Part shown: piece after piece, positions 1 through 12,710 of the stretch
How positions within the stretch are numbered: position 1 is the stretch's first letter
Layout of the letters: each line of letters opens with the position of its first letter
Origin: Pardosa pseudoannulata
Lineage: Eukaryota; Arthropoda; Arachnida; Araneae; Lycosidae
Direction of reading: 5' to 3'
DNA length: 64,000 bases
Assembly: GCA_032207245.1 (NCBI GenBank)
Contig: CM063506.1
Coordinates: forward strand, 36,989,742 to 37,053,741
The notes under the pieces: model-generated
What the model was told of the DNA's origin: nothing
The model's database searches: none
What the model saw: the letters and a program-made list of their open reading frames with translations, nothing else
Program-made: the position numbers and the translations under genes

Positions 1-2191
1 GTCTCTCCTCAAATTTTACCAGCTGTCAGCAGCTGTAGATATTTCTCTCACAGAAATCGAATAACTGAAAGGATATCTTTACGATACTGGTTATTGCCAT
101 TTGTGTTAACTTTTCAACTAGCGCTGTCGGTGACGAGTGGTTGAAACTGCACAGTTTCCTATCGCATGTATTAGAACTACAGCACTATTAATGTCCCTAT
201 AACAGGTGATACTCCAGGAATATCTTCCTTCCAACCCTACTTTTTGATCACTTCTCATACATTCCTGTTTGAAGATTGCATGGTAACAAAAATTATTTAT
301 TATTTATGATTATTAATCTTCCCTTCAATTATTAATTTTATATAAAAAAAAATTTATAAAAAAATCCCTTAGATAGTCTATTAGTTTTTTTTTTGCACTT
401 TATGAGACGAGTATTACAAGTGGTTGGTAATATAATTAAAAGGCAATAAATTTCAAGTATTTTGTGAATGAATTGGAAATGAATGCTTCATGTAATTTTT
501 TTCACAAAGTCACTGTGAAGCCTGATTGATTCGATAAATCCCAATGTACTTTTTCTGCAATAGTGATGATGATGGTTTCATTTTCTATAATTTTTTTTCT
601 TCAATTTTTTTCCGGAACTAGTGAATGCATCCCGCTAAATTTTAATGCCTCAATGATTATATGAAACCCAGGTAAAAACACTCCAAAAACTTATATTTTT
701 TTAACATTTGTAATTTTTTTAAACAAAATTTGAAATACATTTTAGGTTTAATTTCTTCAGGACAACAAAAAAAAAAGACCACTCAAAATAAATACTATAT
801 CCTTAAGTATTCTATTAATGTTAATTTTTTCTTAAAATGAAAAAAATTCTTAATTTTTGTGAATTACTTTTAAAAACTGCACTTATAATACAATTAAGGA
901 AAACTATATGATGCTAATCAAAATCAAAACATTTATTAACTCAAGAGCAGTAAAAAAACTGTAATAAAACATAAAAATGCCAGCAACAACAGATATGATA
1001 ACCTTTAACTAAAAAAAATTCCAGTCATAAACAATAAAAAAATAATCAGGAAGATACCTTATAATGTAAGAATATAATTAAATGATGTTCAAAATCAGAA
1101 AAAATCAGTACTGAATAAATTTATAAAATATTCTTTTCTCCTTTAACCTTAGTTACAATGTTAATTAAATTATTTTCTCACAATCATTTTTCTTAAATAA
1201 TACCGGGCCAAAAAAGTAGCGGTGCCTTGAACAATTAATACCAAGTAAAATATATTTATCCTCAAAATTAATTCTCTTACATAATCTACTTTTGTAATTT
1301 TCTGAAAGATATTTTATGAAAGAAAATAAATATAAGAACCTCTGCTTTGAATTGACTTAATTAAATTTTAACTTCAATAAATTTGTAGGGTTTCTTAGAA
1401 ATATCCTAAAATTATGAAGGTCTTATTTATTGATTTTAACTTTATTGAATATTATCCTACTTTAAAAATTTCTCTAAGAACAAATATTAAAACTAAACTT
1501 TATGCTGCGTATAATACTATTAAATTTTTAAATTTAATATCATTATAAAAGTTCAAACTATTGTTCTATCAATTTGGTATTTCATTATTTCGTCAATTTC
1601 AAGCTGTTTATTTTGAAAAGAAATAGATTAGCATTGAAAAGTGTTAAAGAAATTTCAACTCCTGAGCTTATTAAAGTTTTTAATTCAACCCTTCTAAAAA
1701 TCTTTTTTTAAATCTGAATACTTTCAATTTAAAATGCACTCTAGTGGGAAATATAATGTGCTTATTTATCTTTGAGGAGAAAATAAGAAATTTTAACAAA
1801 AAGCAAAGCTAATACGTCGATAACACTGCTTAAACAAAGACTAGTGTCTTAAACATGAATAGTTTTCCATCTCATGTTTTATGAATACTAGATTATGTGC
1901 ATGTATTTTAATGCCTTGTAAGTTATTTTTAAAGATTCATATGCTTGTACTGTTATTACTGAATTTACTTTATGTAGCTCTTACTTTTTTTAGACTGTTT
2001 ATAACTTTTAGTACTCTACGTCTTTTACCAAAATGGATTTAAGAGGCGTTCTTGTTATTATTTTCTTGATATTTGTTGAAAAAAATGTTTTTATATTAAT
2101 TATAAAATTAATGATAATTTAATGATAATTTAACTTAACAATTTAGCTAACTACTACAGTAGATTTTTTATTACCCATTAATCTTTCTACT

Positions 2192-2197
<6 letters not shown>
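1..2197. other. AT-rich intergenic DNA
   Basis: No open frame, recognisable repeat or RNA gene could be supported here. The stretch is rich in A and T runs with stops in all frames. A short exon of a larger gene cannot be excluded by eye. Confidence 0.6.

Positions 2198-2282
<85 letters not shown>
2198..2282. repeat. (TA)n microsatellite
   Basis: An almost pure TA tract that abuts the repeat copy on its right. Open frames reading IYIYIY through it are artefacts of the dinucleotide repeat. Confidence 0.95.
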
Positions 2283-2287
<5 letters not shown>

Positions 2288-2625
2288 ATATATGTCAGAT
2301 ATAAAAAGGGGGTAGTTGGAAATTATGTGAGTTATAAATGACTTTAAAAAGGGAACTCTTTTATAATAACAAAATAAATGAAATAGACCCACACTCGCGT
2401 AAACTTTTAGGATAATCCGGTCAGGCGGAAGCATTTTGGAAGGATTTGATGAGTTTGCAAACAGATAAGAGTCAGTTAGCGCGTGGACAGGGAGCTCTCA
2501 ACACACTCACGCATGTCTTCGATGAATAAATGAAAATGTCGCAAGTTTTGCTTTAAATGAAACGAGGATTTAATAAACTTATTGTTATCAAGAAAGACTG
2601 TTTTACATTCGCTTTAACACTGGAT
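2283..2625 (-). repeat. Dispersed repeat next to (TA)n, copy 1
   Basis: Read on the minus strand, this segment matches 47570-47907 on the plus strand over about 340 bp. Shared landmarks are a ccagtgttaa start, a cgaagaca block and a short open frame beginning MLPPDRIILK. In both copies the same end runs straight into a (TA)n tract. The class is unknown. A TA-tailed or TA-inserted non-autonomous element is likely. Confidence 0.75.
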
Positions 2626-2785
2626 CAGTACATATATATAATACATAACGTATCGTGCCATGCTTCAGAGATGTAACGTGGTCGAAGGGGTGTATTCGTC
2701 GTCGAAAAGTATAAGATTTATCAAGAGAACTGTAGCAGCATCTTTATTTAGCAACGTCAATGCTGCTATAAGAGACAGTTCTGAA

Positions 2786-3003
2786 AAATAAGTTGTTAAA
2801 GCTAAAAAAAATATTTATAAATTTTTAAATGCATAAATTTTAATTTTAATTTTTACAATTTACTACTCTGTAAATATTTTAAATTTAATTTTAGGTTAGA
2901 AACTAATTAGATATGTATTTATATATGATCTGTAATTAGCATGTTAAAATTTCAAACCATGCTGTTGCTCCGGACACAAGTGCTTGAATGTTGGCATGTC
3001 TGC
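2786..3003 (+). repeat. Dispersed 220-bp repeat, copy 1
   Basis: This block matches 60759-60982 in a WBP4 intron, in the same orientation, from 'ctgaaaaataagttgtta' to 'ggcatgtctg'. Its right edge meets the start of the non-LTR retrotransposon relic. The family is unidentified. Confidence 0.75.
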
Positions 3004-3270
3004 TAATTTATAAATCTTTCCATGTCCCTGTTGTAATGCATACTGGGGCATAAAGTCAAGTATTATGAGAACCTGATATATCACAGTAGTAGAGAAAAAA
3101 ATTCTATATGGAATAGAGGCATGGTATGGTTTTCTTAATAGTCATGGAATTAATAAACTATACTCAATACAAAGAAAATTTCTGATAAAAATCCTGCATA
3201 CCTATAAAACAGTATCAAACCCAGTATTAAACTTATTATCAGGAATCCCACCAATATTCATTACAGCCAA

Positions 3271-3454
3271 GCCGAACGCTGGCCGATTGGTTAGGGCGCT
3301 GATCGTCGGTACCGGAGTTCGTGGGTTCGAGTCCCACTATGGCATGGATGTTCGTAGCCGTTCGGAATCGGCTTTAAGCAGTAGGTCCCGGTCTCATTAG
3401 CCCTCGTGTTGCAAAAAAGTAGACCGTAGTGCTCCCAACCAACCAACCAACCAA
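3271..3454 (+). mobile_element. tRNA-derived SINE (family B), complete copy
   Basis: The head contains a B-box, ggttcgagtcc, and an A-box-like tggccgattgg, as in a tRNA-derived pol III promoter. The body is followed by a (AACC)n tail. It is flanked by a 24-bp target-site duplication with one mismatch (3247-3270 and 3455-3478), so it inserted into the retrotransposon ORF. A second copy with the same head, body and tail type lies at 41894-42079. Confidence 0.9.
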
Positions 3455-4225
3455 CCCACCAATATTCATAACAGCCAAATATTTAACGAAAATTTATGAA
3501 TTGAAATACAGAGGATCGAAAGAAACTTATCAGGGCAATATATTACAAGCAGAAAATATAGAATTGAAAAATTTGAAAAAGAACAATAATCCAATAGATA
3601 TCCCCATAAATCTAAAATTATATTACGATAAGATCCAAGATAATATAATAAATGAAGGATTGAAAATCTTTACAGATGGAAGTAAAATGAAAACAGGAAC
3701 AGGTTATAGTTATGTAATAATAAAAAGAAATAAGATAATATATACCTGGAAAACAAAATTGCATTGTCATAATACTGTATTTCAGGCTGAGGGGTCTGCA
3801 ATACTTGATTCCCTCAGAAAGATAAAACAGTTGAGTGAAGACAATATATATTTATATACTGACAGTCTTTCAGTAATCAAGAGCCTAGAACAATTAGTAC
3901 CGAAATCAAAATTAATTACCGAGATACAAAAAGAATGCAAAAACATGAATAACAGAACAATTAATATAATTTATATCAAAGCTCATACGGGGAATACCGG
4001 TAATGAATATGCAGATATTTTAGCAAAGAACGCGACGAAATCAATATATTACAAACCAATACAGCTCCCTGTATCAATACTTAAAAAATATATGAAAGAA
4101 AACATAAATACAGATTGGCAAATTATTGGTACAATAGTGAAAAAGGAAGAGCAACCTATACTATAATGTCTAAAGTAGAACAAAAGTTACAATTCGAAAA
4201 TAACATATTAAATTATTTCATAACC

Positions 4226-4740
4226 AAGGTCAAGGTCAAGGTAATTGGGTTAACGGAGTACCTAGCGAAGTGGAAAGTCTTCACTTTAACCTCCGAACGT
4301 GAAGAGATCAAAACATAAATTTAGGCCTCTAGGCAAAAAGTAATCCAAACAAGAATTTAAAACGCTCCAGCTCACGAGAGAGCGAGGAGGTGAGTACGTT
4401 CTCATAAAAATTATGAGTAACCAACGCGTTGTCTAATTAAAGGATAATTAGACTGTAACCTTGACAGTGACCAATTGGGATGGTTAACAGAGTTATACAG
4501 ATTCCATAAAATGTTGCTCAAAAATAACATAGATAGGTAAAACAAAAACAAAAATAGGGACTATAAGAATGCAGCTTGGTACAACAATAAAAAATAAGTA
4601 AAAAGTGACAGCACTAACAAAAAGATATATTTTTGGTTTTTATAAAATTTTTAAATTTTTATTTAGCATTTTTTCAGTTTTTTTTTAAATTTTTAAAAAC
4701 ATAAAACAAGACGATACATTACAGTAACAAAAAAGCTAAT
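4226..4740. mobile_element. Unclassified 515-bp insertion inside the retrotransposon
   Basis: The insertion is flanked by direct repeats atttcataacc (4215-4225 and 4741-4751). Removing it and one repeat restores the retrotransposon reading frame exactly (NYFIT to GYGSF). It starts with three tandem aaggtc-like units and ends A-rich. No tRNA box or coding region was recognised. The target duplication points to a retroposed or transposed element. Confidence 0.75.
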
Positions 4741-5845
4741 ATTTCATAACCGGTTATGGAAGTTTCTCAACCTGCTTGTACAGAACTGGAAAACTAGATT
4801 CCCCAAATTGTAAATGTGGAGTGATAAGCACACCCCTCAGCATTACATGGAAGTAAGATGTAATCTCGTACCGATGTTTATTAAAAAATACGAAAACGAA
4901 ACACAGATCGAGTATTTAAAAAAAATAGATAACAATCGTAATCATATTAAAAAGTTAAAGGAAATTTATAATATATTAAATTCAAATTACTCTTATATGC
5001 AAAATAAATTTTAAAATTTTAAAATGAGGGAAAATACTTAGTAAAAATAGTGATAGTGATAAAACAGTGTTTTTTTTTAAGTTAATAATTCAGTGTATAA
5101 CAATCAGCTATATAATAATAGCCTAACTTGTCTGTCCGTGAATTCATGAAGCTGTTGTACCTGGAGTGGATAGAGGCATTCTTATTGTATTTTTGATGAG
5201 TTAAAGTTAGCAAAATTCAAAGTGAGTTTTAAAACGTTCGAAATCCACCCTTTTTCGAGAGTTTAACACCATTATATCAAGCTCTGTTGCCCGGTTAAGA
5301 GCAGGACATTAAATTTATCAATTTATCACATATTAAATAGGTAAAAGTAACATTTTTTCTAACATTATGACGTCATTCCTTTAACCATCTCATTGAATCC
5401 TTTCTTATTTTAAATTATTTAAATATCGTCGGCATTATTTTCATACGTTTTATCACTGAACTTAGACATTACGTAAATAATTTTCTTTTATATTTGTATT
5501 AAATAATAGATTAGGTACATATGTTCTAATTTTAAATTGAATCATCGACTATTTTTTGTTGCAGTGAAAATTTTTTAACCGGTATTAACAAATTTTTTTT
5601 ATAAAAGTGTAGGAGTCCATTTCACGGACTAATAAATATCTAGTGGTTAAGTTATATATCTTTGAAAATTAAGCAGTTTGTTTATGTGTTTGTTATTTAT
5701 ACATAACCACATTGTTTGCGATCGATTCACAAAATTTTGGACATCATTCATATTTACCGCCAAATACTCACTATCGATATTAAAACCTCTGCTCTCCATC
5801 CTATCAAGTAATATTACCACATTTCAAACGACACTAACGAGCTCC

Positions 5846-5912
5846 ATGGCGCAGTGGTTAGAGTCGCGGGCTGCGAACCGAAAGGTCTCCGGTTCGATCC
5901 TGAGTCAGGACA
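5846..5912 (+). mobile_element. tRNA-derived SINE head
   Basis: This has a tRNA-like A-box region (tggcgcagtgg) and a B-box (ggttcgatcc), but the acceptor and anticodon stems do not pair properly. It is therefore called a SINE remnant and not a tRNA gene. It sits inside the insertion within Helitron-like copy 1. Confidence 0.55.
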
Positions 5913-5934
5913 AATTTGTTTCCGTAATTTTATG

Positions 5935-6164
5935 TTCGATTTCTTAAGTAGTCAAGAAGACTTCTAAATTATGCTAATTTTCTGTTGCATTAAAATATTT
6001 CTAGAAGGTTCTGTTACCTTATAAAAGCCTCTGTAAAAAACTGCGAGCAGCAGTTGTTATTTGAGTACGAGCTAGATAGCTTGGGCTTTAATAAATTGTT
6101 ATTTCTTAAGCTTGACTCTTGATTGTGTTCCACCTGTACTTTCATCCACTTGACAATATGACAA
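5935..6164 (+). repeat. Possible LTR fragment
   Basis: A tataaaag box near 6020 is followed by an aataaa signal near 6090, and the segment ends in ttgaca. This order is typical of the U3-R-U5 layout of gypsy-type LTRs. The left boundary and a target duplication were not found, so the call is tentative. Confidence 0.3.
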
Positions 6165-6379
6165 GATAAATTAAAGTTGGCAACTAACATGAGGTCATTA
6201 AAGATAAACAAATTATTGAGCGTTTACCAGATAATTCTCAGCCAAAAAACAAACCCTTTTTTTCCTGCCTTATAGGGTACTTTACAATTCTAGAAAATTA
6301 AAAATTTTAATGAAACCGTCAAATGACTGGTTGTATGCTAGTAAAATAAATAATGTCGAAAGGTTCTCCCCACCCACTT

Positions 6380-6735
6380 AGGCTTTTGCATCCATAAGCT
6401 TCTTCAGTTGGATGTGGGTGTGGGTCATCTAAGTCCCTGTTTCCTTGATCGAGCCCTAATCCAAATTTCTCATCATATAAAAATAATTCATTAAAAAAAA
6501 TTTGAGAGAAATATGTACTAAAATAATGTTAATAATTTTATAAAAAATTGAGGGAAATATGTACTAAAATAATTAGGCTTTTGCATCCATAAACTTCTTC
6601 AGTTGGATGTGGGTGTGGATCATCTAAGTCGATGTTTCCTTGATCGAACCCTAATCCAAATTTCTCATAAAAATAATTCATTAAAAAAAATTGAGGGAAA
6701 TATGTACTAAAATAATTATGTTAATAATTTTATTC
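6380..6735. repeat. Tandem duplication, about 195-bp unit x2
   Basis: The block 'ggcttttgcatccataa' to 'gtactaaaataat' occurs twice with period about 195 bp (starts 6381 and 6576). A partial third repeat of the 'gagggaaatatgtact' motif lies between them. Confidence 0.85.
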
Positions 6736-9055
6736 TTGAAACTTCAATTTTTACCTAGGGAAGTAGTGAAATTTAACAAAAATAATTATCAAAATAATTT
6801 ATTCCAATATTAAATACAAAGCTTAAGAAAGATCCATATTTTCCAAAACTCTCTTAAACTTCGAACGCCCCGTAATATTCAAGTACAGGTTATCTTATTT
6901 CAGTTACATCGTACCCTTGGAGACTATCGATAAATCATATTTAAAGCTCTTTTAATTAAACTTTGTGACAAAAGCAGAAGGGTGTAAAATATAGAGAGAG
7001 GTGTTTTAAACAGTATCTCTTAACCAAAGTGACAGAATTTTTATTTCATAGTTAAAATTCTTTACCGTGTCTGCACGTAATTTTTGCATCGCTTTCAATT
7101 ACTTTGTCTGTTTCTCAAAATTTTGCTGTTCCTTGCAGAAACAATTTTTTCAAAAGTTGCATGTCCATTAAGTAATAATATAAGCTTTTAAAATGGTATA
7201 AAAGCGATCTGAAGTTACAATAAACCCATATTTTATTTTATATTTTAAATGGATAGGTTTGAAAAATGAAAAGTATATTAAAATGCATAATAAATAAAAT
7301 GTGTATTAAAAATTAGTATGCAATGTTAAGTCCTTTGATATGTTCGAAAAAACTAATCACCATAAGTCTAGTAATTTAGCAGGATATATACTTTATCTTC
7401 AAGAATTCGATTTTTTAATAGCGTCTGAACATTTCTAAATAGCAAGGTTGGAAAAAAATCGTGATTTAAAAAAAAAAATTTTTAAATCAGGACGTATGGA
7501 AATAATATTTTAACTATTGAGTTGGAGTGAAAAACAATGACCAGAATCTCATTGTTGTCGTCGTTTTCGCCAGATATTTGGTAATAGAATTGACATTAAT
7601 GCAGAACAGCTATCGCCTATCCTGCCAAACTGTTTTTTGTTTGGAAAATTTGAACTGCTTCACATTTTGGTATTTTTGTTAGTGATTTATTATATTCGTG
7701 AAGAATTTTTCAAGACCTTACTTTTGATATGTTTCTATATAATATATTTGTATATATATACCATTAAAATTCGAGTGTAAATAAATGCATTTATAAACAT
7801 AAATACATTTGGATGCATTAATTTGCCCAATCCTCTGAATGCTTCAACTCTTTCCACCATTAAAAGTATATTAATTAAAATATGTAATGAGTGGAGCCAT
7901 TTATTGCTTATAGTCACAACTATTTGTCATACGCAATAACATTTTCTGTTTGAAATATCCCAGTATCAAAATCATTTTATTTTTAATAGCTAAATTTTTT
8001 ACTTCATCAAAATATGTAAATCTTTATTTTACTTTCTCAAATTTTTTAAGAAGTTAGTATTTTTTCTGTTATATGTTGGCGTGATTTTTATTTTTAATAA
8101 TTACAAATTCGCCATGTTCTATCAAATTTGTTTTTATTTCACAATTGCAATTTTTTTTAAAGAAAAAGTTACCGTCATAGGTTTTGTTGTTTAAAATTTA
8201 ATTTTTAAGTATGTAAAACATTACTACTAAAAGACATCCAATCTCGGAAATAAATTATCCCATTCAGAACAGTACATATATATTACTCTCCACAGTATTT
8301 TGAAATTTGACTCCTACATTTAAATAAGAGATTTGAAAAATTTTTTTCAATTTTACAACTCCTCTTCAACCTCCACTCAAAATACAGTTTCTTTTAAGTC
8401 AAAGAGTTTTTTGCTGGATGAGATCCCGCCTACCCTCCCTCATCCCTTTGGACTAACTTTCTCTTGGTATTTTCCAATTTTTTTGTGAATTTATTTCTAT
8501 TAACAATTAAAGAATAAAGTAAATCACAAATTTGTGATGAAAATCACACTCAGTTTATTTAATTTGTGATTAAGTGAATGTTTCAGTCTATTTAGTATGA
8601 ATGTTATGTGTTTCCTTTGTGTTTTCTTTGTTAATTCAATTAGATTTTAAATATTCAATTTTTGTAAAATTTTTCCTCAAAATGTTGTTTTTGTTTATGT
8701 ATCAATTTGTTGAGTTACGATCCCCTCGCCAGATTTGAAACGCCACGCTGCAAGCACGCCACGCACGCAAGCTGCAAGCACGCCAATTTCGCCAAATGTG
8801 GTTGAAGCACCAACAAGATCCATGATTAGAAACAGGAGAGTGGGCTAAGAAGAGGAGTTGAATAAAAAGTCATGGAATTGGGAATTATTATGCAGTGGGT
8901 TACGGGCAACACAGTGCACTTACTGGACATTCGGCTATTAATAAGCTGTTATAATCGTTAACAAGCTGAAACATACGGGATTTATTCAGCATTTCTATTA
9001 ATACATCGTATTATCTTTAATAGTGGTTCTAAATCTTTCATCGAAATATTTTAAA
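6736..9055. other. AT-rich DNA, largely unassigned
   Basis: No coding region is supported. Near 8740-8800 a short GC-richer patch has ctgcaagcacgcc-type subrepeats. The last few hundred bases before 9055 probably belong to the Helitron-like element that ends at 9089, but its left end was not found. Confidence 0.5.
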
Positions 9056-9089
9056 ACCCAGACCGAAGGCTGGGTGCGAAGCAGCTAGT
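9056..9089 (+). mobile_element. Helitron-like 3' terminus
   Basis: A perfect 6-bp stem hairpin (acccag ... ctgggt, 9056-9075) lies nine bases before CTAGT (9085-9089), which fits the Helitron CTRRT end. A TA-rich microsatellite follows immediately. Confidence 0.6.
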
Positions 9090-9170
9090 ATATACATATA
9101 TACATATATATTTATACATATATATACATATATATATATATATACATACATATATATATACATATATATA

Positions 9171-9206
<36 letters not shown>

Positions 9207-9221
9207 TATATATATATATAT
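9090..9221. repeat. (TA)n/(TATG)n microsatellite
   Basis: Mixed tata/taca and tatg runs. Open frames through it are low-complexity. Confidence 0.9.
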
Positions 9222-9364
9222 GGGTTCATCTAGCGGAAAAAATATTTTAAGAATTTTTTTGTTATATATAATAACTTGTTGTTTCTCGACAAGTTGCCTC
9301 AGTAATTAAGGTTCCCAAATGAAGGCTATATTCAATTTAAAATTTAAATTACTTTTTACATCAT

Positions 9365-9700
9365 ATTACCGTAGGGCTGTGGTAGGTCGGAAAAGCTTCG
9401 ATCTTAATGCCGGAAGTTTATAGTATCAAGGCTAGAGCCGGCAAAAGATACAACGTGTTCATTAATGGTGCCTGGGGAATATAAAATAGATTCTTGGTCG
9501 CAATGTCCTCCAAGTGCAAATGATATCTCTGGAGGGGGCAGGTCAAGATTGGTAGTCTTCTACTTGTCCCTGCTTCTAAATTACTTTTTATGTTGTCTTG
9601 AGGAGTAAGATCGCCTATATAGTACTCCTATAATAAAATCAACAAATTCCACGGTGTTATATGGGCGAATGTTTAACAGAAAAATGCCTCTGCATTGATT
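9365..9700 (+). mobile_element. Possible degenerate SINE
   Basis: The first 70 bases (ggctgtggtaggtcggaaaa, then gccggaag) resemble a decayed form of the family A SINE head seen at 17885-18243. The remainder does not align by eye. No target duplication was recognised. Confidence 0.35.
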
Positions 9701-11097
9701 AAAGAAAAAAGTGGGAGAGAAAGATCACAATAAATACTAAACATAAAAATAATCACAATAAATATACTATTTCAATAAAAAACTGCTTTTCAGAAAATTA
9801 ATAACACATCTTGATTAAATTCAATGATCTTCTTAAACTGAAATATAAACTAAAGCACCATCTTATAATAATTAAAAATTAACTTTTTAACTCCACTGAG
9901 ATAAATGTAACGATATCTAAAGCAAAACTATCTGAAAGAGAACCAAAATACTTATCAAAAAATTAAACTACTAGTCTCGTGGCAAACAAAACGCTAAATA
10001 TTTTTTATTTTGCATTGTTGGCTTTGCTATCCGTAGCAACGGGATACATTATAAAGAGAAAAAGTGCGAAATAAAACGGAAAAATGTGCTAAATAATTAT
10101 AGAAAAATTAAACTAAACTATTCCTTGTATAAAAACATCAAAACTTATAATCATTTTAAAACACATTTTATACATTGTTACATTAATTCAGTATCCTCAA
10201 AGATTTAATTAATATAGAGCATCATTAAAAAAATTGTATACAATACATTGTCGGCAAGCTGCGTGGAGAAGGAAAAAAAATGCTGTTCTCTACCATGCCT
10301 TTCAAACAGTTTAACCTACCTAAAATTTTTACAATTTGCTTTAATCCTTTGAAGATCACGATTACAAATTCTTTGGTATTTAATGGAATTAGGTTATAAA
10401 TTTTATCCATGAGCCTTATAGATTTGAAATATATGAAAAAAATATTTTTACATTCTTTGTGGGGGGGCGAGATTTAGAGAGGGTGATTTGACTGTGAAAC
10501 GCTCCCCTTGTGCAGCAGGAAAATATTTATTTCTTAAAACTCTAATTAAATTTGGAGAGCAATGAATAATTACCTTAAAATATTGTAATTAACAAATAGC
10601 TCAACAATTTATAAGTAATGTTTTGGGTAAGTATTTTCATATGAGATCATGAAGAAAATCGAACTCTTGATTCTTCCACGTAAAGCAAATTCAATAAAGT
10701 ATATTTCAAAGAGAAATAGATTAATTGTAGTGATACCATCTATTTATAGTATAAAGAGGCAAAAGCAAAGACAAAAATTAATGTTTTAAAAGAGGGAAAA
10801 AGTATTAACAGGTGGTTTCGCTGCAAAACCACTGTCCTTAAAAGGGTTAATTCCCTTGCAAAATTCTATCAAGATTGGTCTAGCCATTTCGGAACACATA
10901 GAGAACATATACACATACACATACCAAATACGATGGGTTTCATATAAATAGATAATACATACTACACGCCATTTATTGTCTGGTTATCGTTCATATTGCA
11001 AATGTTTCTGTCTTCTTATTCCTAGACGTCTTTCACACTCGGCTTTGAGCTGTAAGTTGCTAATCAACCATGAAGTAGTTAATCAATGACCAACCAA
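9701..11097. other. AT-rich intergenic DNA
   Basis: No gene or structured repeat could be supported in this stretch. Confidence 0.5.
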
Positions 11098-11100
11098 TTA

Positions 11101-11236
11101 GCTCCGATCCCACCAATGTCGTTTAACGGCTAACCGCAATTAATCTATGTTTAAACGGAGAACTGCGTATCACCATTGGCTGGCATCATGGGTTAATTGC
11201 GATAAGCCGTTAAACGACTTTGGGTGAGACCGGCCC
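11101..11236 (+). mobile_element. Palindromic MITE, PIF/Harbinger-like, copy 1
   Basis: The 136-bp unit has long inverted ends. The right end reads gggccggtctcaccc on the minus strand, and the left end is its decayed partner, gctccgatcccacc. The flanks are TTA on both sides, which fits the 3-bp target preference of PIF/Harbinger elements. The arms share cgtttaacggctaac. It pairs with an inverted relative at 11309-11442. Confidence 0.6.
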
Positions 11237-11308
11237 TTAGTCTCTTCTGTTTTGTTTGCATCATTGTTAAGATATCAGCAGTAATCTTTGGTTAAATAGA
11301 TAAACTAT

Positions 11309-11442
11309 GGGCCGGTCTCACCAAAGTCGTTTGCGGCTGACAGTGATTAACCCGTGGCGTCAACCAATGGTGAGACGCAATTCTCTGTTTAAACAAAGAT
11401 TAATCGCGGTTAGCCGATAAACGACTTTGGGGATACCGGCCC
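11309..11442 (-). mobile_element. Palindromic MITE, PIF/Harbinger-like, copy 2
   Basis: The termini gggccggtctcacc and ggataccggccc enclose an imperfect palindrome. The central asymmetric part (gtttaaac next to gagaattg and caccattgg on the minus strand) shows it is inverted relative to copy 1, 72 bp away. The flanking triplets do not match cleanly. Confidence 0.55.
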
Positions 11443-11523
11443 AATTTCTTAAAGGGTCTGGGACCTATTTAATCATTGAAATTTAATTTTTTATATACAG
11501 TTGAAATATGTTATAGGGATTCT

Positions 11524-11571
11524 TTCATCATATACCGGTATCCCTATAACAGGGATACCGGTATATAATGG
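11524..11571. other. Perfect inverted repeat (hairpin)
   Basis: Arms of 15 bp (tataccggtatccct at 11531-11545 and its complement at 11551-11565) flank a five-base loop. Partial pairing continues outwards. It lies just left of a long (TA)n tract. Confidence 0.8.
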
Positions 11572-11593
11572 ATGAAAATTTTGCCACTTCCCC

Positions 11594-11947
<354 letters not shown>

Positions 11948-11960
11948 TTTATGAATATAC

Positions 11961-12710
11961 CTAACAATTTTGTTTGGAGCACTGAGGTCTACTGTTTTGC
12001 TCCCCGAGAGCTAGTGAGACCAGTACCTACTGATTTAAGCTGATTCTGAAGGGAATTGTATGAATTGTATCTAACTATTTTGTTTGGAGCAGTGTGGTCT
12101 ACTGTTTTGCTCCCGAGAGCTAGTGAGACCAGTACCTACTGATTTAAGCTGATTCTGAAGGGAATTGTATGAATTGTATCTAACGATTTTGTTTGGAGCA
12201 CTGTGATCTACTGTTTTGCTTCCCGAGAGCTAGTGAGACCAGTACCTACTGATTTAAGCTGATTCTGAAGGGAATTGTATGAATTGTATCTAACGATTTT
12301 GTTTGGAGCACTGTGGTCTACTGGTTTGCTCCCGAGAGCTAGTGAGACCAGTACCTACTGATTTAAGCTGATTCTGAAGAGAATTGTGTGAATTGTATCT
12401 AACGATTTTGTTTGGAGCACTGTGGTCTACTGTTTTGCTCCCCGAGAGCTAGTGAGACCAGTACTTACTGATTTAAGCTGATTCTGAAGGGAATTGTATG
12501 AATTGTATCTAACGATTTTGTTTGGAGCACTGTGGTCTACTGGTTTGCTCCCGAGAGCTAGTGAGACCAGTACCTACTGATTTAAGCTGATTCTGAAGGG
12601 AATTGTATGAATTGTATCTAAATATTTTGTTTGGAGCACTGTGGTCTACTGTTTTGCTTCCCGAGAGCTAGGGAGACCAGTACTTACTGATTTAAGCTGA
12701 TTCTGAAGGG
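11961..12710 (-). repeat. SINE-derived satellite, 110-bp unit x7
   Basis: Seven head-to-tail units start at 11961, 12071, 12180, 12290, 12399, 12509 and 12618. On the minus strand about 80 bp of each unit matches the 3' half of SINE family B (cctactgatttaagctgatt corresponds to the SINE's cctactgcttaaagccgatt). The other 30 bp (around gaattgtatctaacgatttt) is not in the SINE copies. Units differ by only a few substitutions, so amplification or homogenisation was fairly recent. Confidence 0.85.

Larger units (their letters stand above)
3043..5014 (+). pseudogene. Non-LTR retrotransposon, RT 3' end and RNase H, broken
   Basis: The first part (3043-3270) reads like the end of an R1/I-like reverse transcriptase, with an ILYG motif followed by an IQRKF-type motif. 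It carries one stop codon near 3070. The RNase H domain follows at about 3660-4045: FTDGSK carries the first acidic residue, AEGSA the glutamate, TDSLS the second aspartate, and AHTGNTGNEYAD the final His/Asp region. After a frameshift near 4120 comes the usual C-terminal module (NSEKGRATYT, then GYGSF), a second frameshift near 4830, and a CKCG...H...C zinc-knuckle-like motif. Two later insertions interrupt it at 3271-3454 and 4226-4740. The 5' part of the element is missing. It is a dead copy, and the clade assignment is approximate. Confidence 0.85.
5108..6342 (+). mobile_element. Helitron-like non-autonomous element, copy 1 (interrupted)
   Basis: The left end is ctatataataatagcctaa followed by tgtctgtccg. 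The right end has an imperfect hairpin followed by gctagt, matching the CTRRT terminus of Helitrons. Sequence and ends match copies at 21606-22497 and 37772-38701 (minus). Relative to those copies, about 480 bp is inserted at roughly 5720-6200, carrying a tRNA-like SINE and an LTR-like piece. No Rep/helicase coding sequence is present. Confidence 0.7.

Noticed and set aside
5846..5912. Possible tRNA gene
   Set aside because: A- and B-box-like motifs are present but the acceptor and anticodon stems do not pair. It fits a tRNA-derived SINE better. The same applies to the heads at 3271, 17885, 36423, 37605 and 41894.
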